Below are positions 34,166-41,670 of a DNA stretch of 46,468 bases, in pieces. Position 1 is the first letter of the stretch; each line of letters starts with the position of its first letter. Position numbers and translations under genes: made by a program. Origin of the DNA: Thermoguttaceae bacterium (GTDB lineage: Bacteria; Planctomycetota; Planctomycetia; Pirellulales; Thermoguttaceae); contig JAQVKF010000004.1 of assembly GCA_028694795.1 (NCBI GenBank), positions 1-46,468 of the forward strand, in the 5' to 3' direction. The notes beneath the pieces were generated by a model. It was not told the origin of the DNA. It ran no database searches and saw only the letters and a program-made list of their open reading frames with translations.

Positions 34166-35550
34166 GTGTCGGATAAAATGGCGAGTGCTGTTCGATGCGC
34201 GGCTCCAAGCGTTCCAACACGGGCATGTAACTCGGCTAACTTTTTCACCATCGCCTCCCGTGCTTCCGGTTGTGTGAGCCAGGTGACGAGATGTTCCGCG
34301 ATCCGTGCCGAGGCATCGTCACAAACCAAATACTCCGGAAACAATACTCCAGCGTCTTGCGGAGCGTTCGGATCGTAGGGTGAAAGATCTCGTGATTCAA
34401 GATGCTCACTTGCCAGCAAATTCACCAACGTGATATATCGCGTCTTGCGGACATATCGCTGTACTCGCATTGCCAACCGACTTACACGATAGTGAATCAC
34501 TGTCGGACAGTGATTCGCCAACAATTCGAGCGATACCGAACCAGAACAAGCCATGCAAGCGGTCGCCGACGCGATCAACTCCGGTGTTCGATTCACATAA
34601 ACATGGATTGGTAATTTTTTTTTATTTTTTCCATTTTCTGTATCATCTCTATCCGATACAGTTTGACTATCATGGTCTAAATTCCTCGATTTTTCAAATT
34701 CTGCAATCTTCTGTAATGCCTCAATTGATTTACGTTCTGCTACGGATGTATTTTTCTCAATTTGTTGATTATTCGCAACCTGCTGAGAATTTGCACCTTG
34801 CTGAAACTCTTCAATTTGTCGTCGTATTTCCATTGCTTGCGATTCTCGGAATGCGGCGACGGCGAATCGTACCTGTGGAACCGTTTGGTACACACGCCAC
34901 GCGCTTCGTAGGAAACATGGGAAGTTGTGCAGCACTTCCTGATTGCGTGAACCGGGCAAAATGGTGATCAAAGGTATCGAAGATTGGAGCGTGTTCAAAA
35001 AAACGGTGTCAAGTGAGCGTTCTTGCCATGCGTCGAAGAATGGGTGACCGACGTAATCGGCGTTGCAGCCGTGTTGACGGAGCCAAGGTTCCTCGAACGG
35101 CAGTGAGCAGAACGCGTGATCGACGAGACGCCGCATTTTACGGACACGCCACTGTGCCCACGCCCAAATTTGGGGTGGGACAAAGTAGTAAACCTGGATT
35201 CCATAACGTTTGGCGCGTTTGGCAAGCTCCCAGTGAAAACCTGGATAATCAATTACAATGACGGCATCTGGCCGCGTCTGCGGATTGGCGAAAATCCGGC
35301 GAGCGGATTCCAACAGGCGTGAAAAGGTACGAATATTTTGGAGCACACGCACGAATCCGAAGACTGCCAACTGCGTTAGATCGGTCTGTTGCATCATTCC
35401 CGCCGCCCGCATGAGTGGTCCGCCGAATCCTTGAATCTCGACCGTTGGCTCAAGCTGCCGCAACTCACGAATGAGCATCGCGCCATGATGATCGCCGCTC
35501 GGTTCGCCTGCGGAAATGAACAAACGTGTTCTTCTTGGTACGGCTGACAT
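34156..35550 (-). CDS. lpxB: Lipid-A-disaccharide synthase with an internal insertion
   Basis: LpxB condenses UDP-2,3-diacylglucosamine with lipid X to the lipid A disaccharide at the inner membrane. Clear blocks: FISAGEPSGDHHGAMLIREL, IQGFGGPLMRAAGM, IDYPGFHWELAKRAK, YYFVPPQIWAWAQWRVRKM, CSLPFEEPWL, YVGHPFFD, ITILPGSRNQEV, and ACSGSVSLELLANHCPTVIHY with ITLVNLLA. The 464 residues exceed the usual 380-390 because of one Gln/Asn/Lys/Asp-rich insert at about 249-312, encoded by AT-rich DNA. The TAG stop lies in a CTAG of a repeat fragment, so the last residues (SDTFY) are encoded next to repeat sequence. The ABC ATPase ends 30 bases upstream on the same strand, suggesting an operon. Presence of lpxB supports a lipopolysaccharide-bearing outer membrane. 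Confidence 0.9.
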   Translation of the reverse strand: MSAVPRRTRLFISAGEPSGDHHGAMLIRELRQLEPTVEIQGFGGPLMRAAGMMQQTDLTQLAVFGFVRVLQNIRTFSRLLESARRIFANPQTRPDAVIVIDYPGFHWELAKRAKRYGIQVYYFVPPQIWAWAQWRVRKMRRLVDHAFCSLPFEEPWLRQHGCNADYVGHPFFDAWQERSLDTVFLNTLQSSIPLITILPGSRNQEVLHNFPCFLRSAWRVYQTVPQVRFAVAAFRESQAMEIRRQIEEFQQGANSQQVANNQQIEKNTSVAERKSIEALQKIAEFEKSRNLDHDSQTVSDRDDTENGKNKKKLPIHVYVNRTPELIASATACMACSGSVSLELLANHCPTVIHYRVSRLAMRVQRYVRKTRYITLVNLLASEHLESRDLSPYDPNAPQDAGVLFPEYLVCDDASARIAEHLVTWLTQPEAREAMVKKLAELHARVGTLGAAHRTALAILSDTFY

Positions 35551-35580
35551 ATCTCGATTCCATTCGATAGGGCAGGGGGG

Positions 35581-36537
35581 TTAGGCCGTGATGCCTTTGG
35601 TGAGTGCCATAAACGCCGTTTCGAGGTTGATCTCGTCTTCGCGAAACACGGTCAGTCCGAAACCCGCTTGTACGAGAACGATGGACAGTTCGCTGTAATC
35701 TTGCGTACCCTCTTTGAGCAGCGCGTAGATTTTACCATCTCGAATCTCGATGGAATCGACCAAATCATGTGATTCAAGCAATTTAGCGGCGGTCTCGACG
35801 GTCGTGGTGGTGGAGTGGCTGGGGGTTTTGCGGTCTGAAACACCAATCTCAACAAGCGGTTGTGTGCGTACCCGTTTGATCACCTCGGTCACTTCCGCGG
35901 AAATCAGTAATTCACCACGTTCGATAATTCCGATCTTATTACACACGTCGGCTAATTCCGGCAAAATGTGACTCGAAACCATGATCGTTTTACCGAGTGA
36001 GCGCAACTCTTTGAGCAACTGGCGAATCTCAATGCGGGCACGCGGATCTAGACCGCTTGCCGGCTCATCAAGTAGCAGTACTTCTGGATCGTGCAGCAGC
36101 ACACGAGCCAAACCCAATCGCTGGGTCATGCCACGCGACAAACTGGTGACCAGCGCGTCTCGTTTGTAACCGAGATCGACCAACGCAAGCATTTCCTCGC
36201 ATCGTTTTCGTCGTGCGTCACCACGAATTCGATAAGCGGCGGCGAAAAATTCGAGATATTCGATCACCTTCATGTCGTCATAAACGCCGAACATATCAGG
36301 CATGTAACCGACGAGCCGTCGAATCTCACGCGGATTGTTGTAAATGGAATAATCACAGATCGTCGCCTCACCCCACGACGGCTGCAACAGCGTTGCCAAC
36401 ATACGCATGGTTGTCGTTTTGCCTGAACCGTTCGGACCAATATAACCAAAAACGTCGCCTCGATCGAGGTCCAGTGTCAATTCATGAACCGCGTGGAGTT
36501 CACCATATACTTTCGTCAGTTTATCTGTTTTAATCAT
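35581..36537 (-). CDS. ABC-2 type transporter ATP-binding protein
   Basis: A 318-residue ATPase with Walker A GPNGSGKTTTM, Q-loop GYMPD, signature SLSRGMTQRLGLARVLL, Walker B LLLDEPASGLDPRAR and HILPE switch. SRGM instead of SGGQ and the C-terminal domain of about 90 residues with a Ser/Thr run (KTPSHSTTTTVET) match CcmA/NatA-like ATPases of ABC-2 exporters. No permease is directly adjacent; the large envelope protein upstream, which has membrane spans, may be its partner. The frame is open further upstream, but ATG 36537 with AGAGGAA ahead is the natural start. lpxB follows after 30 bases. Confidence 0.85.
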   Translation of the reverse strand: MIKTDKLTKVYGELHAVHELTLDLDRGDVFGYIGPNGSGKTTTMRMLATLLQPSWGEATICDYSIYNNPREIRRLVGYMPDMFGVYDDMKVIEYLEFFAAAYRIRGDARRKRCEEMLALVDLGYKRDALVTSLSRGMTQRLGLARVLLHDPEVLLLDEPASGLDPRARIEIRQLLKELRSLGKTIMVSSHILPELADVCNKIGIIERGELLISAEVTEVIKRVRTQPLVEIGVSDRKTPSHSTTTTVETAAKLLESHDLVDSIEIRDGKIYALLKEGTQDYSELSIVLVQAGFGLTVFREDEINLETAFMALTKGITA

Positions 36538-36684
36538 TCCAATTTCCTCTTTGCCCAAGGGCGGGGACGACATGGGGGATGGTTCGCATGCTCTGGATCG
36601 TGTGACGATGAACCATTTCTTACTTGTCCGATTCACCCTTTTCTGAACAATCGACAAGCCGGGGCCGCAATGCCATGTTGGGGG

Positions 36685-39195
36685 TTAGTCGGTGATGACG
36701 GGTAAATACCAACGCAAGAAAATCAATCGCTGATCTCCTGTGGTCGGTGCGACGGGTTTCGCCGATGTGACCTCATCGCTTGGCGTAACACCGCACTGGA
36801 CACGAATTTGCGTCTGATATTCCGCGGAAATGGAAGCGACCAGCACCGCACGTCCTGCGGATAACGCTCCAGAGGCATCCACACCACCTTCGAATCCGTT
36901 CGCCAAACGGGTTGCCGCGTGGCCACCCATTGATTCGTAAAACATCATCGCCTGCAACGCATAACTGGGATCGGTACTTTCCGCATTGTAACGTCCACCG
37001 CTTTGGCGTTCGCTCTTACCGGTTAGCTGTGGCCAGTAGAAAAACTGTTTTTTGTCGAATCGTTGCGAGGTTGACGTCAATACCGCCACGCCATGTGGAC
37101 CGAGCGAACCCAGTCGCCAAACCCAATTACCATGCACGAGTAGCACGTGATCAAGCGGAATCGACAACGGATTGGTTACCGTACCGGTAATGGTTCGATT
37201 TCCACGTGATTCGGTCAGTTCGGCGTTATTTTGCGGCTCCGTTTTCCCGAACCACTGTGCCTCGAAATGTTTCGTCGAACCGATCGCCACTGGTACGCCG
37301 CGCAGCAAAAAGGACGTTCCGGCCGGTTTCGCCGCCATCTCGTCCGCCAAATCGGCATCGTATGTGATCGCCGTCTGATTCCAACGTCCACTCTTCATAT
37401 CCAAACCACCTAACGAGGCACCCGGTAGGCCGAACCAGCTTGCGATCACTCCATTCTGTAAATTCGTGGACCGAGAAGGGGCATCCGTGCGAGTGTCGGA
37501 CGTGGGTGTATCTGGATTGATCGCCGTATCGGTTTTGATTTCTGTATCAGAAACCGTGGCGGCTGTATCGGGGAAGCTATCCAACAATTTTTGGACGGGC
37601 GTCGGATCGAACGCCAATTGGAGTCGCTGGGCGGTGGGGCTAAAAAAGTCGCACCACAGCTGGCCTCGCACCTCGCCACCGACCATGTCGATATCAATCA
37701 ATTCGACCTGATTCATGCGCAGCTGATCGCCTTTCATCTGACGCAGCGCATATGGTACAGCCGCGCAAATCGCCGCGCAAACGACGACCAGACCGATTAG
37801 CCCCGGTCGTTTGAGTAGCCGGCATTCAAAGAAGTAATCAAGTGGACCGATGATCAGCAAAAATGCGATGCAAAACAACACAAATAACCAAAATGGTGGG
37901 ACCTGAACGCCAGGAAATTGATCGAGCGAACCGCGCAACTGTCCCGCATGATCGTCGAATCCTTGGTGCATGAGCGTTTCATCGACCGTTGTACCGGTGA
38001 CCGAGATGGGCGAAAATTCAAGCAGCGACGCCATCATACCGCCGCGGGAACTCCATTGGGCCATCTGCGGATCGTTGAGCGGTATCCCCAGTAGCGTCAC
38101 CTCGCCAAAACCATACGGGTAACGCATGAGCAGTGGAAGCGTTCCATGGCTTACCAGCGTTCGGACCTCCGATTTGAGTGCTCTGAATTGCGGCACAGCA
38201 AATTCAATACGTCCATTGACACGCGGAATCGGCACGGGCTGTGCCAGCATATTTTCCAACTCTGTTGTCTCTCGCAGCGGTACGGTACGTTCATAAACGC
38301 CCGGAGCCAAAGGAGCTAATGCACCCTCAGGACCACACAGTACGTCCGCTGCTGAGCCGCTGAGCGTTGCCACGAAACGTCCTCCGCGTCGAATCCAACG
38401 TCCAAACGTTTCGAATTGCGACGCGTTCGCCGGAAGTCGCTCGCCTTGTGCCGTCGTGAGAAGCTCCTCCGCGTCGCTCGCCGAAAGCACCACTCGCTCG
38501 AACGTGCTCCACGCCGCGTCTTCCGTCGGTAGCTCCGCAAAAGTGGAGAGATGGACTAACTTCGGTCGCCGACCTGACGGTAACTGCATTCCCGCAAATG
38601 CCGTTTCCAATGGCAGCGGTTCGTGGCTAATCACCAGCCAAATCGGTAATGCAGCCGGAACGCCTTCGTAAAAGCGAATATTTGAGGTCTCTGTATGTGT
38701 GCTAATCTCCGCCTTCGGTCCGGCTTCTACATTTTGCTCATTGGTTGCTTCAGTTCCAACCACGGCGTCGGATTCATCATGCGGCGCGGCCGTCGGTTCA
38801 AACCATCGTTCACTAAGGACCGTATTTGAAGCGTTTTCCGCGTCCGATTCTTGGGCTAACAGTTCACATCGCACTGGTGTAGCAATCCGTCCGAAGCGTA
38901 TACAACCACTCGCACGGCCTAGTGATTCGCCCTCTTTTCGCACTTGGAATGTGTAACGTACCGGAACGCGATCGCCATCAGGAATCGTCAAGCGAATGTG
39001 TGTGGGCATCGGTGCCGCAGGCGTTTGGGCGGACGGCGTGAGTGTGATCTGTACTGGTGTCCAAACCCCCGTTTTCCAGACGCCATTTACCCCGACGGAA
39101 AACTCAGTCACCTCCCACGCCGCTCCAGATGCCGCGCTGCTAAAGCCCGCGAGGAGAGTGAGTATGACGCTACTCAAAAATGTAAAACGTATCAT
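36685..39195 (-). CDS. Large exported envelope protein, planctomycete type, function unknown
   Basis: The 836-residue product starts with a signal peptide (MIRFTFLSSVILTLLAGFSSAASG). An extracytoplasmic domain with beta-type sequence follows (about 25-180), then a region like the glutamine-amidotransferase-fold proteins (FETFGRWIRRGGRFVATLSG, and RYPYGFGEVTLLGIPLNDPQMAQW, about 190-400). Two adjacent membrane spans at about 435-455 and 465-490 (FWLFVLFCIAFLLIIGPLDYF and GLIGLVVVCAAICAAVPYAL) come next, and a C-terminal domain. Proteins of this layout in planctomycetes often sit beside an ABC-2 ATPase, as here: the ATPase begins 147 bases downstream and lpxB after it. A role in export or gliding-type complexes is inference only. 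Confidence 0.65.
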   Translation of the reverse strand: MIRFTFLSSVILTLLAGFSSAASGAAWEVTEFSVGVNGVWKTGVWTPVQITLTPSAQTPAAPMPTHIRLTIPDGDRVPVRYTFQVRKEGESLGRASGCIRFGRIATPVRCELLAQESDAENASNTVLSERWFEPTAAPHDESDAVVGTEATNEQNVEAGPKAEISTHTETSNIRFYEGVPAALPIWLVISHEPLPLETAFAGMQLPSGRRPKLVHLSTFAELPTEDAAWSTFERVVLSASDAEELLTTAQGERLPANASQFETFGRWIRRGGRFVATLSGSAADVLCGPEGALAPLAPGVYERTVPLRETTELENMLAQPVPIPRVNGRIEFAVPQFRALKSEVRTLVSHGTLPLLMRYPYGFGEVTLLGIPLNDPQMAQWSSRGGMMASLLEFSPISVTGTTVDETLMHQGFDDHAGQLRGSLDQFPGVQVPPFWLFVLFCIAFLLIIGPLDYFFECRLLKRPGLIGLVVVCAAICAAVPYALRQMKGDQLRMNQVELIDIDMVGGEVRGQLWCDFFSPTAQRLQLAFDPTPVQKLLDSFPDTAATVSDTEIKTDTAINPDTPTSDTRTDAPSRSTNLQNGVIASWFGLPGASLGGLDMKSGRWNQTAITYDADLADEMAAKPAGTSFLLRGVPVAIGSTKHFEAQWFGKTEPQNNAELTESRGNRTITGTVTNPLSIPLDHVLLVHGNWVWRLGSLGPHGVAVLTSTSQRFDKKQFFYWPQLTGKSERQSGGRYNAESTDPSYALQAMMFYESMGGHAATRLANGFEGGVDASGALSAGRAVLVASISAEYQTQIRVQCGVTPSDEVTSAKPVAPTTGDQRLIFLRWYLPVITD

Positions 39196-39334
39196 AGCTT
39201 ATACTGATTTCAATCGCATGGATGTTAATTAAGCGGCGACGTGCCGCCGCATATTCTCGTACTACCGCATATGCCTTGAGAGTTTCTTATTAAATGTTGG
39301 TATCAACTTGGTGAGTAGCCGACTTTGCGAGACT

Positions 39335-39652
39335 TTACGGCTTTTCGGCGTTGTCGCAAATGCAGTGAAACTGTCCACAACCGGGACAGCCGTGACCATA
39401 TTTTGCCGCAATTGCTGCCGTCAGGTCGACTCCCGCCACATTGGCAATGGTCGTCAGCCACGCGATCACGTCGGCAAACTCCGCCGCCGTATTCTGTGGG
39501 TTTTCTCCACTGCGTAACGCTGAGGCCAATTCGCCCACCTCTTCCATCAGCCACATAAACGTTCCCTCCACACCACGTGTCTCATCTTTCTCGAAATACA
39601 TGTCGTGGATTAGTTTTTGAAATGCTGAAAAGGTGATCTGTTGCTCACTCAT
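39335..39652 (-). CDS. MazG-like nucleotide pyrophosphohydrolase with a C-terminal Cys cluster
   Basis: From the ATG at 39652 (GGAG nine bases ahead) the product has 105 residues. WLMEEVGELASAL and AAEFADVIAWLTTIANVAGVDL give the EExxE and ExxD metal-binding helices of the MazG/all-alpha NTP pyrophosphatase family, which hydrolyses (d)NTPs to monophosphates. The end, HGCPGCGQFHCICDN, has four Cys and two His and looks like a small zinc site, unusual for minimal MazG proteins. The frame is open upstream to 39802 but that part reads as non-coding. Convergent or linked neighbours give no further hint. Confidence 0.8.
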   Translation of the reverse strand: MSEQQITFSAFQKLIHDMYFEKDETRGVEGTFMWLMEEVGELASALRSGENPQNTAAEFADVIAWLTTIANVAGVDLTAAIAAKYGHGCPGCGQFHCICDNAEKP

Positions 39653-39786
39653 GCCGATCGCTCCGTAAACGGAAAAGACAAACGGTTTTACCCATACCAA
39701 CCGATGGTCCCATTGTATCCCGAATCGTGCCGAAAAAGAAGGCCTGTCCGATCGGTACCTGGCGGATGAGCCCATAAAAAGATGGC

Positions 39787-39820
39787 ATAAAAAAGAGGAC
39801 ACTCCATTGGAATGTCCTCT
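39787..39820 (-). terminator. Rho-independent terminator after the YTV gene
   Basis: On the minus strand GAGGACATTCC, a three-base loop, then GGAGTGTCCTC followed by six T's: an 11-bp stem with one G-U pair and a T-tract. It lies about 30 bases past the stop of the YTV gene. Confidence 0.9.
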
Positions 39821-39851
39821 CAGAATCCATCATGACAACGGCTCATCCGTC

Positions 39852-40763
39852 TTATTTGGTTTCAGGTGCCGGAGCGGCTTCGATGGCCGGAACTTCAGAC
39901 GTTGGGGCGGCTTCAGGTGCTGGGGTGGCTTCAGACGCCGGGGCGGCTTCAGGCGCTGGGGTGGCTTCTACCACAGCTTCTTCAGCTGGTGCGGCACATG
40001 GTTCGCAACACGGTTCGTCACAAACAGGAACACAACGGACAACGGTGCACGTACGCACTTCGTCGCGCCACTGGCAGATCTTGACGTCACGCATCTGCTT
40101 CTCCGGCTTGCAAACGCAAACGGTGTATTCTACTTCCTGCTCTTCGATCTGCGGTTCGCAAACGGTGTAATTGATCTCTTTTTCCACCCAATTCGGAACC
40201 CACTTGCGGCACTTGATCGTCTTTTCAACGGTGCAAGGTTCGCAGGTCACGCATGTCTTCTCGACCGTGCAGGTCACCGGCCGCAAGCATGGACGGTAGC
40301 ACGTCACGCTGCACGCATTGCAACCACACGAATCACAACCGCATGGATCACATGGGCACACACGGCAGCGACCAAACGTCTTCGTGCAAGCACGGAAACC
40401 GGGCTTCCAGCAAGTGAAAGTACAAGGCACCGTCTTGATGACTGGCTTGTACACGGTACAGGTGATCGTCTTTTCGTACTCTTCCCATGTACCCTCGTCT
40501 ACCTTAATCGTTCGTGTCTTCTCGACTGGAACCATTTTGCAGACCTTCTTCACGCAGGTACGAGTCTCTTGTGACGGTACCATCACCGTGACTTCCTTCT
40601 GAACAGTGGTCCATTCCGGAACTTTGACCGTGTACTCTTTTTGCTCTTCAACGGTCTTGAAGCATACCGGACGGCAGCAACGGAAAAAACAAACCGCTGA
40701 TGCTTGCGATGCCATCGCCACGCTCAGCGCGGCTACACACAAAAAAATCATTGCACGCTTCAT
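39852..40763 (-). CDS. YTV-type cysteine-rich cell-wall protein
   Basis: From the ATG at 40763 (AAAGGAG ahead) the 303-residue product starts MKRAMIFLCVAALSVAMASQASA, a signal peptide. The mature part has repeated YTV-type segments: KEYTVKVPEWTTVQKEVTV, EKEINYTVCEPQ, QEVEYTVCVC and further T-V-C and E-K-T-I units. Cys is abundant (CRVCPCDPCGCDSCGC). It ends in an Ala/Pro/Glu tail with PEAAPASE-type repeats. YTV proteins are known from planctomycetes as components of a disulfide-linked proteinaceous wall. The N-terminal MKRA- start and Cys-rich design are shared with the protein at 16267-16983. A strong terminator follows. Monocistronic. Confidence 0.88.
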   Translation of the reverse strand: MKRAMIFLCVAALSVAMASQASAVCFFRCCRPVCFKTVEEQKEYTVKVPEWTTVQKEVTVMVPSQETRTCVKKVCKMVPVEKTRTIKVDEGTWEEYEKTITCTVYKPVIKTVPCTFTCWKPGFRACTKTFGRCRVCPCDPCGCDSCGCNACSVTCYRPCLRPVTCTVEKTCVTCEPCTVEKTIKCRKWVPNWVEKEINYTVCEPQIEEQEVEYTVCVCKPEKQMRDVKICQWRDEVRTCTVVRCVPVCDEPCCEPCAAPAEEAVVEATPAPEAAPASEATPAPEAAPTSEVPAIEAAPAPETK

Positions 40764-41072
40764 CACAGACTCCTTTTTTTGTGAGAATGAAGGCTCGATC
40801 CTACTCCACCCCCTCTGGATGGTTAGGAACGTTCTCCATACCAGTATTCCCACGATCGGTACGCCCCTATCCGCGAAAACCCCCGCGTTTTCTGCTTCGG
40901 ATTTAGGTGTATTCGCCCAGCAAATCCGCCGAAGTGTTCACGGATCAAATGGACTGAATATAATGAAGATTCTAATCAGGAGGGGTGTGTTGGTCAAGTA
41001 ACAAAATTGGAAAATAACGATAAAATAGAATGTGGTGAGTGAATAAAATAGAGTAAAGAGGTGAATTGCGAT
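40764..41072. other. Intergenic region upstream of the YTV gene
   Basis: 309 bases without a convincing gene; it should contain the YTV promoter. The right part is AT-rich and leads into the next CTAG-family repeat. Confidence 0.45.
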
Positions 41073-41489
41073 TTAGGGCGTGTTCACGCAAGTTGCCACC
41101 CCAATCGTGGCGACCGGCATTACCAACGTCGGGTAAAAAGGGTGGACCGACACATGCCGGGAACGGAGTGACCGCATCGTCGGGGGGACTTTACCGAGTT
41201 GGCATTACCAACGTCAGGTAAAAAGGGTGGACCGACGCATGCCTGGAATGGAGTGACCGCATCGTCGGGGGGACTTTACCGAGTTGGCATTACCAACGTC
41301 AGGTAAAAAGGGTGGACCGACGCATGCCGGGAACGGAGTGACCGCATCGTCGGGAGTACTTTACCGAGTTGGCATTACCAACGTCAGGTAAAAAGTTTCC
41401 CCGCAGACGCCCCTTCCAAAACTTTTTACTAGACGTACAAGCCACAACGCGGGTCGGCATGGTATGACGTTGGCGTGAACAGGTCCTAG
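41073..41489 (+). repeat. MITE-like repeat with an internal tandem array (copy 6)
   Basis: A 417-bp element from TTAGGGCGTGTTCACGC to GCGTGAACAGGTCCTAG. The proximal arm at the left is followed by three 85-bp tandem units (41116-41370) and a partial fourth. A short remnant of the hairpin core (AAAAAGTTTCCCC, then CCTTCCAAAACTTTTT), the TACTAGACGTACAA junction and one distal arm follow. It lies between the YTV gene and the polytopic membrane protein. Confidence 0.9.
41116..41370 (+). repeat. Three-copy 85-bp tandem array
   Basis: Units start with GGCATTACCAACGTC at 41116, 41201, 41286 and, as a partial copy, 41371, so the period is exactly 85 bases. Units differ by only a few bases (GTCGGGTAAAAAG against GTCAGGTAAAAAG, CACATGCCGG against CGCATGCCTG). 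Each contains GGTGGACCGACGCATGCCGG and CGCATCGTCGGGGGGACTTT. Confidence 0.9.
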
Positions 41490-41670
41490 AAACGAGATGG
41501 CTGCCCGGATAGCACGACAAGCCTCCAGCTTAGCCTGCTTTTCGGGTCTGTGACACCCCATGTGCTTGCAACGTGGTGACCACTCTACCGAAACGATGGC
41601 ATGGGCGCGATTCGAATGTGCCCATCGAAACGTCGGCCTGGTATTTGGGTATGAGTGTCGATTCCGAAGT

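Noticed and set aside
41073-41489. CRISPR array (tandem 85-bp units)
   Set aside because: Units are contiguous and nearly identical with no unique spacers, so this is a plain tandem repeat.
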